Assembly: GCA_017548525.1 (NCBI GenBank)
Contig: JAFYZV010000101.1
Span: forward strand, 1 to 32,242
Origin: Prevotella sp.
GTDB taxonomy: Bacteria; Bacteroidota; Bacteroidia; Bacteroidales; Bacteroidaceae
Reading direction: 5' to 3'
DNA length: 32,242 bases
Under the pieces are notes generated by a model, which was not told the origin of the DNA, did not search any database, and was given only the letters and a program-made list of their open reading frames with translations. Numbering within the stretch: position 1 is the stretch's first letter; the number at the start of each line of letters is the position of its first letter. Both the position numbers and the translations under genes were made by a program. Below are positions 15,742 to 24,808 of the stretch, piece after piece.

Positions 15742-15757
15742 CACGCCGTTAGGCGTG
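15742..15757 (+). promoter_or_regulatory. GC-rich hairpin in the methyltransferase leader
   Basis: CACGCC (15742-15747) and GGCGTG (15752-15757) form a perfect 6-bp stem with a GTTA loop in an otherwise AT-rich leader, ending 27 bp before the ATG. There is no T run right after it, so it is not a standard terminator. It could tune translation or message stability, or mark an insertion boundary. Confidence 0.5.
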
Positions 15758-15784
15758 GTGTGTTCTTATAAATTATCAATCGTT

Positions 15785-16909
15785 ATGGCAAATACTAACT
15801 TAGCTAATGCGAAGACTGCAAAGAACGATGAGTTCTATACGCAATACACAGATATTCAGAAAGAGATAAACGCCTATCTGGAATATGACCCTAATGTGTT
15901 TCGTGGTAAGACGGTACTGTTGCCTTGCGACGATCCCGAATGGAGCAATTTTACCAAGTTCTTTGCGCAGAACTTTGAAATGTTTGGACTGAAAAAGCTA
16001 ATCAGTACAAGTTATGCCGTTGAATCAAAGAAGATAAAGGACTGGCAGCCGACGCTTTTTGAAACGGACAGTCCATACTACGATGCAGATAAGAGCAGAA
16101 CCAATGGCAAGATATTCGTCTTGGATGAAGACATAAACGGCGATGGGCGTTTCAATATCAATGATTTGCAATGGTCGTATCTTGAAGGTGATGGCGACTT
16201 TCGGAGCGATGAAGTTAAGGCATTGCGGGATGAGGCGGACATCATTATAACCAATCCGCCTTTCTCTCTGTTTCGTGAGTTTATGTTGTGGCTTATAGAA
16301 TCAGGAAAATTGTTTGTGTGCATTGGGAACATGAATGCAGTAGCTTATAAAGAAATATTTCCTCTTATAAAAGCTAATAAGATTTGGTTGGGAAATGGCT
16401 TTAGTGCAGGTAATGCTTATTTCGGAATTCCAGAGTCATCATCAAAAGAATATGTAGAAGGAGTTTATGACGCAAAGACCAATCTCGTGAAATTTCGTAA
16501 TTGCTGTTGGTACACCAACATTGATCATGGTCGTCGCCATGAGCCACTTCCACTGATGACGATGGAGGACAATATCCTTTATTCCAAGCACAAGGAGATA
16601 CGTGGGAAGGGATACACACATTACGAAAACTATGATGCAATAGATGTTCCATTCTATGATGCCATACCTTCTGATTATGAAGGACTAATGGGCGTACCTC
16701 GTTCGTTTCTTGATAAGTTCTGCCCAGAGCAGTTTGAGATTATAGGAAATGCGGAGGGAGATGCAGGCAAAGAACTTGGCTTTAGACCATATCCCCGTGA
16801 ATTGAGAAAGCAAAACAAAAGCCTAAGAGATGGACAGCCATATTACTTTGATGAGGACGGCATCCCGCAAAAGCCTTTTGGTAGAATTATAATCCGCAAA
16901 AAACAATAG
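15785..16909 (+). CDS. EcoRI-family adenine-specific DNA methyltransferase
   Basis: A 374-residue enzyme expected to move a methyl group from S-adenosylmethionine to the N6 of adenine in a specific DNA site. It fits the EcoRI_methylase family (PF13651): N-terminal [11 protein letters not shown] (14-24), the family block [17 protein letters not shown] (44-60), then the catalytic motif IV as TNPPF (156-160, followed by SLFREF). The later [17 protein letters not shown] is near the C-terminus. ATG 15785 matches the family start; the frame upstream to 15755 overlaps the leader hairpin. The nuclease gene begins 2 bp after its stop. The gene is visibly more AT-rich than the flanking genes, which suggests transfer. 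The target need not be GAATTC; that hexamer occurs within this gene at 16425-16430 and elsewhere in the window. Confidence 0.92.
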   Translation: MANTNLANAKTAKNDEFYTQYTDIQKEINAYLEYDPNVFRGKTVLLPCDDPEWSNFTKFFAQNFEMFGLKKLISTSYAVESKKIKDWQPTLFETDSPYYDADKSRTNGKIFVLDEDINGDGRFNINDLQWSYLEGDGDFRSDEVKALRDEADIIITNPPFSLFREFMLWLIESGKLFVCIGNMNAVAYKEIFPLIKANKIWLGNGFSAGNAYFGIPESSSKEYVEGVYDAKTNLVKFRNCCWYTNIDHGRRHEPLPLMTMEDNILYSKHKEIRGKGYTHYENYDAIDVPFYDAIPSDYEGLMGVPRSFLDKFCPEQFEIIGNAEGDAGKELGFRPYPRELRKQNKSLRDGQPYYFDEDGIPQKPFGRIIIRKKQ

Positions 16910-16911
16910 CT

Positions 16912-18087
16912 ATGCAAACAACATTATTGACAGACCTGACGGTCAAAGAGATTTGTGAGGGCTTTGTTTACAATCAGTTGGAGGGCAAAGGCCTGTTTGG
17001 ATGGTCGGGTCGGCTGACCATACAGCCAGAATACCAGCGTAACTATCTCTATGCCGAGAATGAAGGCAAAAAAGAAATGGCTGTCATTGATAGTATGCTA
17101 AAAGGTTATCCCATTGGCCTCATCTATTTCAACGAACCCGAAGAAGGCAAGTATGAAATTCTGGATGGACAACAGCGCATAACAAGTATCGGACGCTTTG
17201 TGACAGGAAAGTTTGCCATCAAGGACAAATTTGGAATGGAACAATACTTTACGGGGCTGACCAAAGAGGAACAGGAAAAGATACTATCATACAGACTGCT
17301 TGTCTATGTTTGCAATGGCACGGAAAAGGAAATCAAGGAATGGTTTGAAACTATTAATATTGCTGGTGTGCCATTGAACAAGCAGGAACTTCTTAATGCT
17401 ACTTATTCTGGGCCATTTGTAACAGAAGCCAAGAAAGTGTATAGCAACTCTCGCAGTCCGCAATTGCAGAAGTGGGGATGCTACATCAAGGGCAATGCAA
17501 ACCGTCAGGACATTCTTCATACAGCTCTTGCATGGGTGGCAAAAGGAGAGGAAAACATTGGCGGTTACATGAGTCTGCACCGCTACGAGAATAGTATCGA
17601 GGAACTACATACTTATTTCGACACGGTGATAGAATGGGCAAAGACATTGTTCGGCGAGACAAAAGATGAAATGAGAGGCTTGGAATGGGGAGCCTTTTAT
17701 GAGAAGTATCATTCCAATTCATATAACCCTGCCAAGTTGCAGCAACGAGTGAACGAACTCTATGCAGACGAGTTCGTAACCAACAAGCGCGGCATCTTTG
17801 AATATGTGCTCGGTGGAGAAACAGACCAATGTCTGCTTAATATCCGCATCTTTGAGGACAGCGTGAAGAAAACAGTCTATGCTCGTCAGACAAACGAAGC
17901 AAAAGAACAAGGTGTTAGCAACTGCCCAGAGTGTGCCAAAGGGCATGAGAATGTGCGAACCAAGATTTATAAGTTCAACGAAATGGATGCCGACCATGTG
18001 ACTGCATGGAGCAAGGGCGGTAGCACGGATATTTCAAACTGCCAAATGCTTTGCAAGACACATAATAGAGCGAAAGGCAATAGATAA
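16912..18087 (+). CDS. DUF262-HNH nuclease (probable restriction partner of the methyltransferase)
   Basis: A 391-residue, two-domain protein. The N-terminal DUF262/ParB-like domain carries [11 protein letters not shown] (37-47) and the signature DGQQR (85-89) within [15 protein letters not shown]. The same domain is found in GmrSD, BrxU and SspE, where it acts in nucleotide-dependent sensing or cleavage of phage DNA. A helical middle follows. The C-terminal HNH domain has Cys338 and Cys341 (CPEC), Asp361-His362 ([12 protein letters not shown]), Asn377, and Cys381/His384 (CKTH), which are zinc-binding and metal-catalytic positions. It begins 2 bp after the methyltransferase stop, so the two are translationally coupled. 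The natural reading is a restriction function held in check by methylation. DUF262 partners are usually seen in systems sensing modified DNA, so a methylation-dependent or phage-triggered role is an alternative. Confidence 0.88.
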   Translation: MQTTLLTDLTVKEICEGFVYNQLEGKGLFGWSGRLTIQPEYQRNYLYAENEGKKEMAVIDSMLKGYPIGLIYFNEPEEGKYEILDGQQRITSIGRFVTGKFAIKDKFGMEQYFTGLTKEEQEKILSYRLLVYVCNGTEKEIKEWFETINIAGVPLNKQELLNATYSGPFVTEAKKVYSNSRSPQLQKWGCYIKGNANRQDILHTALAWVAKGEENIGGYMSLHRYENSIEELHTYFDTVIEWAKTLFGETKDEMRGLEWGAFYEKYHSNSYNPAKLQQRVNELYADEFVTNKRGIFEYVLGGETDQCLLNIRIFEDSVKKTVYARQTNEAKEQGVSNCPECAKGHENVRTKIYKFNEMDADHVTAWSKGGSTDISNCQMLCKTHNRAKGNR

Positions 18088-18124
18088 CAAAAGATTGCCC
18101 ATCTCTGCACTTGTTAAACATATT

Positions 18125-19267
18125 TTATTTGCTGAACAATTCGTCAAGCAATGTATAGAATGACGGGTCTTCGCCGACGATGGTTTTTACAATCTTACCG
18201 TCGGGACCGATAATGACCTTGGTGGGAAAGCCAGTAACGCCATATTCTGCCAAGAGCGTGGATTCCTTCGGGCAATAAACATGCAGCCAGGGAAGTTCAT
18301 GTTTCTTGACGGCAGCTTTCCACTTCTCTTCTGTATCGTTGCAATCCACACCAAGAATCTCGAACTTACCTGGATACTTGGCGTAGTATTCCTTCATCTG
18401 TGGGAAACCCTTGATACACCAAACGCACCATGATCCCCAGAAGTCGAGGATGACGTACTTGCCGCGCAAAGAGGTCAGAGCGAGAGGCTTGCCCTCCAAG
18501 TCGTTGAGGGTAAACACAGGAGCTTCTATTCCAGCAACCTGCTTCTTCTGTGCTTCCATCTCTTCCGCCTCAGCCTTGAGACGGTCTTCAGCATCCTTTA
18601 CCCAACTGTCGAAGAGCGGTCTCATGCGACCATCACGAACAGAGGCATCGAAAAGATTAAAGGTCTCCTTCATCTTGTCGAGACCATCGATGCTTTTGAG
18701 TAGACATACGGCAGCTTCCTGTGTGGGATGAGTCTTCACATAATCTACTATAGCCTGTTGGTAGCGGTCGAAACTGGGCTTGTAAACATCTTGATAGAAC
18801 TTGTTGCGTTCCTCTTTACTGATGGAGTTGCTTGCTTTCATCTCGCGGTATTTGGCAGCATTGTCGTTCTGCTCCTTACCAGCATTCTCATTAAAGAGAT
18901 CCATCTGATGATAGTCGGCATAGAATCCCGTGCCGTCCACGTCGTAACGGGTTTTATCAGTATCCCACACACGTACCGATTCGCCGCCCACAAGAGGTAT
19001 GGAGTAGAAACGTGCGTCCTCCATGTCGCCACGTAGCAGTCTTGGTTGCAACAGAAAACCATTGCAAACCGTATCTACCAGCAGTTCAAACTCAAACTTA
19101 CCGTTCTTGCCTATAAAGGTCTGTTCTTCATGACCAGAACGATAGACGACAACCGTATCGCCAAAGTCGACAAGGTCGAGTTTCACTTTCAAAGTATTAC
19201 CATTGTTTGCAGCCCATCCGCATAGGGAGATGGCTGCGAGCATCGTGCTTAATATCGTTTTCTTCAT
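18125..19267 (-). CDS. TlpA-like thioredoxin-fold lipoprotein or periplasmic protein (DUF4369-type N-terminus)
   Basis: A 380-residue exported protein. Residues 1-19 form a signal peptide (ILSTMLAAISLCGWA, then A). There is a Cys at position 16, but no clear lipobox with the usual spacing. Residues 24-110 form a beta-rich DUF4369-type domain. Residues 130-245 are charged helices, and a TlpA/AhpC-type thioredoxin domain (about 247-380) has the active site WGSWCVWC (Cys281, Cys284) and the cis-Pro loop GVTGFPTKV. Such proteins reduce or exchange disulfides in the Bacteroidetes periplasm. The gene lies 27 bp after the esterase and is probably co-transcribed with it. It converges on the nuclease gene with a 37-bp gap and no visible terminator. 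Confidence 0.9.
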   Translation of the reverse strand: MKKTILSTMLAAISLCGWAANNGNTLKVKLDLVDFGDTVVVYRSGHEEQTFIGKNGKFEFELLVDTVCNGFLLQPRLLRGDMEDARFYSIPLVGGESVRVWDTDKTRYDVDGTGFYADYHQMDLFNENAGKEQNDNAAKYREMKASNSISKEERNKFYQDVYKPSFDRYQQAIVDYVKTHPTQEAAVCLLKSIDGLDKMKETFNLFDASVRDGRMRPLFDSWVKDAEDRLKAEAEEMEAQKKQVAGIEAPVFTLNDLEGKPLALTSLRGKYVILDFWGSWCVWCIKGFPQMKEYYAKYPGKFEILGVDCNDTEEKWKAAVKKHELPWLHVYCPKESTLLAEYGVTGFPTKVIIGPDGKIVKTIVGEDPSFYTLLDELFSK

Positions 19268-19294
19268 ATCGTATTATTCCTTTCTATATACCTT

Positions 19295-20365
<1,071 letters not shown>

Positions 20366-20422
20366 TTAAACAACAAAAAAGTGATGAATAATATATCTAA
20401 AACATATAGTCGTATGAGAACT

Positions 20423-21217
20423 ATGAAGAAACTGGCCGTTTGCGTCGTGTTCGTTTTTGTTTACGCCAATGCCAATGCTCAGAACAAGGACTTTGACAAG
20501 TTGGCGAAGATTGAAGGTGTGGAATTTGTACACTTTGACAAGTCAATGATTAATCTTGCTGCCAAGACAGGAACAGGCATACATATAGGAGAGAGCATCA
20601 ACATCGGCGACCAAAACGGCGATATTCTCAATCAGCTCAACGATGTCAAGGTGTTTGTCTGCGAAGAGAAAAAAGCAGTCGAACAACTGAAAACGGCAGC
20701 CATGAAGTTGCTGAAAGGAAAAGAATGGGAATCACTCATCGATACGAAAGGGGAAGATGGCGAAATGGTGAAAATCTACCAAACAAAGAAAGGTGAACAA
20801 ATCACCAATGCCATTCTTGTCATTGAAGAAGAAGAGGCCCAGTTGGTTATTCTCGATGGTACGTTCGACATCACAAAGATGATGGGAATGACTGGAGACA
20901 AAGAAGTTGAAGCAAATAATGAAGTTGAGAATCCCTCAAAGAACCAGAACATGTCTTTTTCCATTAAAACTACCACATGGGAAGATCTTGATAAAGAGAA
21001 GGAGCCACGCAAATATCGTGATTGTCTGATTGTCATTGACGGGGAAATCCACCCAGAACTTCACACACAGTCTGAGGCAGCCCGCTATATGTATGAACGT
21101 GATTTACAATGGGAACCCATCGTTGACGTGATTGAAGGGAAAGACGTGAAAAAGAAGTATCATGGTACGAAGAAGAATGTAGCAATTGAATATACGACAC
21201 ATAAAAAAGAACAATAA
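20423..21217 (+). CDS. Exported DUF4252-type protein with a TonB-plug-like C-terminal domain
   Basis: A 264-residue exported protein. Signal peptide residues 1-19 (LAVCVVFVFVYANANA, then Q). Residues 22-155 fit the DUF4252 pattern: FDKLAKIEGVEFVHFDKSMINLA, a helical VEQLKTAAMKLL segment, YQTKKGEQITNAILVIEEEEAQLVILDG. A short acidic linker (about 158-185) joins a C-terminal domain, CLIVIDGEIHPELH to KNVAIEYTTHKK (201-261), also present in the next gene product. The frame is open up to 20198, but only ATG 20423 (or 20414) gives a signal peptide. It is the first gene of an operon leading into an ECF sigma factor, one base before the next ATG. The function of DUF4252 is unknown; a periplasmic sensing or stress role is inferred from context. 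Confidence 0.8.
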   Translation: MKKLAVCVVFVFVYANANAQNKDFDKLAKIEGVEFVHFDKSMINLAAKTGTGIHIGESINIGDQNGDILNQLNDVKVFVCEEKKAVEQLKTAAMKLLKGKEWESLIDTKGEDGEMVKIYQTKKGEQITNAILVIEEEEAQLVILDGTFDITKMMGMTGDKEVEANNEVENPSKNQNMSFSIKTTTWEDLDKEKEPRKYRDCLIVIDGEIHPELHTQSEAARYMYERDLQWEPIVDVIEGKDVKKKYHGTKKNVAIEYTTHKKEQ

Positions 21218-21218
21218 T

Positions 21219-22082
21219 ATGAAACAGTTATTACTATCCTTAACAATGCTACTCTTCATGGGCAACGCCTTTGGACAAACGCCAACCAAGTTGATTGAGA
21301 AATACAAGGCAATGCCTGGTGCGATGTATGAAAACACGACAAAAGAGAGTCTTGAGGGACTTGAAAAAGAAGATTCTATTCTGTCTGCCGAAGACATCGC
21401 TAAGTTGAAGAAACACTTCAAAAAGAGCGAGCAGGTGCAGATTCAGAATGCCAGCGAGGAACTACTGGCTCAGATCAATAAAGACATCAAGGCACTAAAG
21501 AATCACGAGTTGTTGTTCGAGACAGTCCGCAATGCCGGTTCAGAGAGTTTAGGAGATTCTGCTAATATGATTAAGCAAATGATTGCTGATTTTCTGAACC
21601 CAACTATCAAACTGCAATGCTACGGCAAGGTGGAAGGCAAGATGGTCAGTGACTTGCTGATTCGCGTTGACATTTGGAATACGGTAGCACTATCACATTT
21701 AGACACCAAAATCGATAGGGACATTTGGATGAAGGCTCTTGAGAGAAGTAACCTTGCTGTCAATGACAACGAAAAAGCAGAAAAGGCAGAAGGTAAAGAA
21801 GCTGTAGAAGCTGTAGGAAAACTCGTCGATGGCATAGGTAACATCGTAGATATGAAGGATATCCTCGAAGATGTGAAAAATGGCGATGCCCTCATTGTCA
21901 TCAATGGCAAAGAGTATCCAGAACTTCACTCGACAAAGGAAGCGGCCGAATATATGAAGAAACATAATATATGGTTCAATAATGAGAGTTGGATTGTAGG
22001 CGAAGCCGTGAAGGAGAAGTATCCACATACTGACAAGAAAGTGGTGATAGAATACTCTGAAAAGGACGAAGACCAACTATAA
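21219..22082 (+). CDS. Second exported protein, DUF4252-like with the same C-terminal domain
   Basis: A 287-residue exported protein. Signal peptide residues 1-19 (LLLSLTMLLFMGNAFG, then Q). The middle (LIEKYKAMPGAMYEN to VDIWNTVALSHLDTKI) shares the layout of DUF4252 but is more diverged and lacks clear identity. The C-terminal about 66 residues (DALIVINGKEYPELHS to KKVVIEYSEK) match the end of the preceding protein: LIVIxG, PELH, EAAxYM, a VxEKY-type turn and VxIEY line up. An Ala/Glu/Lys-rich linker separates the two parts. It starts 1 bp after the previous stop and ends 3 bp before the sigma factor gene, so all are co-translated. The pair probably arose by duplication. Confidence 0.75.
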   Translation: MKQLLLSLTMLLFMGNAFGQTPTKLIEKYKAMPGAMYENTTKESLEGLEKEDSILSAEDIAKLKKHFKKSEQVQIQNASEELLAQINKDIKALKNHELLFETVRNAGSESLGDSANMIKQMIADFLNPTIKLQCYGKVEGKMVSDLLIRVDIWNTVALSHLDTKIDRDIWMKALERSNLAVNDNEKAEKAEGKEAVEAVGKLVDGIGNIVDMKDILEDVKNGDALIVINGKEYPELHSTKEAAEYMKKHNIWFNNESWIVGEAVKEKYPHTDKKVVIEYSEKDEDQL

Positions 22083-22085
22083 CGG

Positions 22086-22598
22086 ATGGACGCACGAGAG
22101 TTCAAGCAACATTTCTTGCCTCATCATAAGCTACTCTACAGGGTAGCTTACCAACTGACGGGGAACGCACAGGATGCCGAAGACCTGCTTCAGGATATGT
22201 ATCTGAAGTTATGGCAGAAGCGCGACAACCTACCCGACAAGGCAAAGAAAGAAGCTTATCTCGTGACCATGATACGACGTTTGTACATTGACCAGCGACG
22301 ATTAAAACACCTTGATACCTCAGCTGAGTTAAAGAACGAAGAGGGACTGCCCGATGAACAAAGCCTCGACCGACAGATAGACTCTAAGGATGAGGCGCAA
22401 CAAATGGAAAAGCTCATCAATGGGCTGCCAGAAAGAGACGGAAAGATTATACAGATGCACTTATTGGAAGACCGCTCATACGAGGAGATAGAACAAGACA
22501 CAGGACTCTCGCAAAGCTACATCCGCATCATCGTGATGCGAACGAAAAAGAAATTAAAACAACAATTCCAAAAAATCACTAAGACATGGACGAGCTGA
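22086..22598 (+). CDS. RNA polymerase ECF-type sigma factor
   Basis: A 170-residue sigma-70 family protein of extracytoplasmic-function size. Region 2 spans about residues 5-75 (LLYRVAYQLTGNAQDAEDLLQDMYLKLWQ), with the DAEDLLQD motif that binds core polymerase and the -10 element. Region 4 spans about 110-165 (LPERDGKIIQMHLLEDRSYEEI, then TGLSQSYIRIIVMRTKKKLK), a helix-turn-helix for the -35 element. Region 3 is absent, as in ECF factors. The next gene, a membrane protein fitting an anti-sigma factor, overlaps its 3' end by 13 bp. The cognate promoter may be the GTAAC-N17-CGTATA at 20288-20315. Confidence 0.92.
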   Translation: MDAREFKQHFLPHHKLLYRVAYQLTGNAQDAEDLLQDMYLKLWQKRDNLPDKAKKEAYLVTMIRRLYIDQRRLKHLDTSAELKNEEGLPDEQSLDRQIDSKDEAQQMEKLINGLPERDGKIIQMHLLEDRSYEEIEQDTGLSQSYIRIIVMRTKKKLKQQFQKITKTWTS

Positions 22599-23008
22599 AT
22601 TACGAAGCATTAGAACGAATCCCGATTCCCGAAGGACTGGAAGAACGACTTTCAGCGAAGATTGATGAATGGGAATTGGAGGAGAATCGGCAGAAGACCC
22701 ACCAGCGCCATCGTCTGCTTCCCAGCGTCCTGCGCTATGCGGCAGTAGCTGCCAGCATCGCCCTTGTCTTCGGCATGGGATTCCACCTGATGCGTCAAGA
22801 CAAAGAAACGAATCTGGGCGAGCAAGACACCTACCAAGACCCTATGCTGGCACAACAGGAAGCTGAACGCGCCCTAAACCTATTGGCTTATCACCTTAAC
22901 AAGGGCATGGGGCACCTAGAAAAGGCAAAAGCCCTGAGCGACAAGGCAGAAAAAACATTTAACAAGCAACTAAAGGTATTGAAACGATATGAAACAGACA
23001 ATCATTAA
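22586..23008 (+). CDS. Membrane-anchored anti-sigma-like protein
   Basis: A 140-residue protein with no strong family signature. Residues 1-45 are acidic and helical (MDELNYEALERIPIPEGLEE) and would be cytoplasmic. A single membrane helix follows at about 49-70 (VLRYAAVAASIALVFGMGFH), flanked on the inside by RHRLLPSVLRY. The outer part (about 75-140) is a helical, Ala/Lys/Glu-rich tail suited to a coiled coil (EAERALNLLAYHLNKGMGHLEKA). Position right after an ECF sigma gene, with a 13-bp overlap, and the one-helix topology argue for an anti-sigma factor. No zinc-binding HxxxCxxC motif is present. Its end overlaps the next gene by 20 bp. Confidence 0.72.
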   Translation: MDELNYEALERIPIPEGLEERLSAKIDEWELEENRQKTHQRHRLLPSVLRYAAVAASIALVFGMGFHLMRQDKETNLGEQDTYQDPMLAQQEAERALNLLAYHLNKGMGHLEKAKALSDKAEKTFNKQLKVLKRYETDNH

Positions 23009-23471
23009 GGCTCTCCTTTGCGTGGTGGTGGCCCTGAGCAGCCTCACCGCCAATGCCCAGGTAAAAGCATTTGAGAAATATGCCGACATGAAGAACGTGT
23101 CGTACGTTTACATCTCAAAGCACATGTTAGGCTTGGCAGGCAAAGTAGCTACATCTGCCGCCATTCCTGGCGTGAATACTAAGGCACTGGCCAGTAAACT
23201 GACAGGCATTCAGATCATTAGAAGTGAGCATAAAGCGACTCAGGCGAAACTAAAGAGCGATGTCAAGGCCATCATGGCAAGGGATAAATATGAGCTGTTG
23301 ATGCAGATGAACGAGGACGATAGTAAGGTAAACATCTTTCATCATGTGAGCAAACAACAGTCGGCAGTTATCATGCAAGTAGAAGAAGACGATGAAATAT
23401 CAATACTCGTCTTCTCTGGCAAATTCACTCTTAACGACGTGATGAAGATGACGAAATATGAATCGCCCTAA
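22989..23471 (+). CDS. Exported DUF4252 protein (short form)
   Basis: A 160-residue exported protein. Signal peptide residues 1-23 (TIIKALLCVVVALSSLTANA, then Q). The whole mature part fits DUF4252: FEKYADMKNVSYVYISKHMLGLA, IQIIRSEHKATQAKLKSDVKAIM, YELLMQMNEDDSKVNIFHHV, ISILVFSGKFTLNDVMKM. Unlike the two genes at the head of the operon it has no added C-terminal domain, so it is the basic form of the family. It overlaps the anti-sigma gene by 20 bp, which implies translational coupling. No terminator is visible after it, before the converging efflux operon. Confidence 0.85.
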   Translation: MKQTIIKALLCVVVALSSLTANAQVKAFEKYADMKNVSYVYISKHMLGLAGKVATSAAIPGVNTKALASKLTGIQIIRSEHKATQAKLKSDVKAIMARDKYELLMQMNEDDSKVNIFHHVSKQQSAVIMQVEEDDEISILVFSGKFTLNDVMKMTKYESP

Positions 23472-23665
23472 ATGCTCCAGTAATGTATAATTGTCGTGAT
23501 TCAGGTCGCTGTCGTCGATAACAAGGACATCGAACTCATAGCCTGGCTCAAAGCTTCCTGCCGACGTGGCTATCCAGAACGCCTCTGACTGGGTGAGGAA
23601 CGACCGATCGTGGACAAAAAACTATTGGAAACAATACGAAAGAAAGAGACTACCAAGAATTAACG
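23472..23665. other. Intergenic stretch with protein-like reading frames (possible remnant)
   Basis: Between two converging operons. One plus frame reads about 60 codons with a single TGA and ends in a lysine-rich tail (DKKLLETIRKKETTKN) with a TAA near 23660. A minus frame is also open for about 80 codons but has no start codon. Both could be chance, or the stretch may be the worn remains of a gene. No family was recognised and no terminator hairpin was seen. Confidence 0.25.
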
Positions 23666-24769
23666 TTATTCCTCTTTCACGATTTTCGGTCCACGAACCA
23701 TGTCCTTGGTAGTGATACCGCTCTTGATTTCGATGTTCAAGCCGTCACTCAGTCCTGTTGTCACCTTGCGCCGCTCATAGCTCTTGTTGTCCCCTGATCC
23801 TTTAATCACATACACAAACATATCATTGCCACTAAACTCGATGGCACTCTCCGGAATGGTCAGCACCTGTTTGGCAGAGGCAAGTTCAATCTCCGCATTG
23901 GCACTATATCCACTCCTGACATGAGCTGTAGCACCAACATGAACGGCAGCCTTGATTTCAAACTGATTGGCACCATTGCTCTCAACTGCCTTGGGCGACA
24001 CATATTCGAGCGAAGCCTCAAAGGAGAGGTCCTGCAAGGCACCAATGGTGATTTGCATGGGCATTCCCGTGACGAGCCGTCCCACCTCCGTCTCGTCAAT
24101 ATTACCACGAAAGATGAGATCGTTCATGTTAGCAACGCTCGCTATTGTCGTACCATCATTGAATGTATTGCTGAGAATCACGGAGTTACCAACTTTGACA
24201 GGGACATCCAATACCAATCCCGAAACGGTGGAGCGAACAAGGGTAGAACTGGCATTGGCATTGCTCTTCGACACACCATCGCGCACCACTTGCAGGTTAT
24301 CGTTGGCAGCAGCCAACTCTTCCTTCGCTTGGGAATATGCTAACTTGATCTTGTCGAATTCATCCGCCGAAACATAGCCTTTGTCAAACAAGGTCTTTTC
24401 ACGCTCATAGTCAATCTTTGATTGGTTGGCATTGACATTGGCGAGCCGCACACGTGCCTCTGCCGAACTGAGTTGTTGCATATCGGGAATGACCTTGACC
24501 TTGGCTATCACCTCACCTGCTTGCACACGGTCGCCCGCCTCCTTATACAGCTGGGTGATGATACCCGAGATTTGGGGCTTGACATTCACCTCATTGCGAG
24601 GCTCAATCTTTCCCGTCACCACCGTTGTCTTACTGATGTCCATGACCTTCGGCGTGAACTCCTCGTATGCAACAGGCTGGGGTTGTGACTTCCTCCAAAG
24701 GAATACAAACGTGCCAATGAAAACCAAGGCAACGAGCAAGGCAATGATAAGCTTTAAATACTTCTTCAT
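23666..24769 (-). CDS. HlyD/MacA-type periplasmic adaptor of an ABC efflux system
   Basis: A 367-residue membrane-fusion protein. An N-terminal membrane anchor (LIIALLVALVFIGTFVFLW, residues 7-25) is followed by the split lipoyl/barrel-sandwich domain (VTGKIEPRNEVNVKPQISGIITQLY and STVSGLVLDVPVKVGNSV) around a helical hairpin (about 100-165, KTLFDKGYVSADEFDKIKL). Then come the beta-barrel and membrane-proximal domains (LTIPESAIEF). It bridges the inner-membrane transporter to an outer-membrane channel. It is the last gene of the operon with the two MacB-type permeases and the ATPase. No TolC-like gene is in the window. A heptamer repeat block lies just in front of it. Confidence 0.93.
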   Translation of the reverse strand: MKKYLKLIIALLVALVFIGTFVFLWRKSQPQPVAYEEFTPKVMDISKTTVVTGKIEPRNEVNVKPQISGIITQLYKEAGDRVQAGEVIAKVKVIPDMQQLSSAEARVRLANVNANQSKIDYEREKTLFDKGYVSADEFDKIKLAYSQAKEELAAANDNLQVVRDGVSKSNANASSTLVRSTVSGLVLDVPVKVGNSVILSNTFNDGTTIASVANMNDLIFRGNIDETEVGRLVTGMPMQITIGALQDLSFEASLEYVSPKAVESNGANQFEIKAAVHVGATAHVRSGYSANAEIELASAKQVLTIPESAIEFSGNDMFVYVIKGSGDNKSYERRKVTTGLSDGLNIEIKSGITTKDMVRGPKIVKEE

Positions 24770-24778
24770 GTTTATATT

Positions 24779-24806
24779 GTTTAATCTTTAATGTTTAATC
24801 TTTAAT
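24779..24806 (+). repeat. Heptamer repeat block B (GTTTAAT/CTTTAAT, four units)
   Basis: Four exact alternating 7-bp units: GTTTAAT 24779-24785, CTTTAAT 24786-24792, GTTTAAT 24793-24799, CTTTAAT 24800-24806. They fill almost the whole gap between the permease stop (24809) and the adaptor start (24769) of the same operon, so they are transcribed as ATTAAAG/ATTAAAC in the message. Confidence 0.85.
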
Positions 24807-24808
24807 TG

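Noticed and set aside
23398-23640. Minus-strand gene overlapping the last DUF4252 gene
   Set aside because: Open for about 80 codons but preceded by a TAG and lacking an ATG; it overlaps a convincing plus-strand gene.
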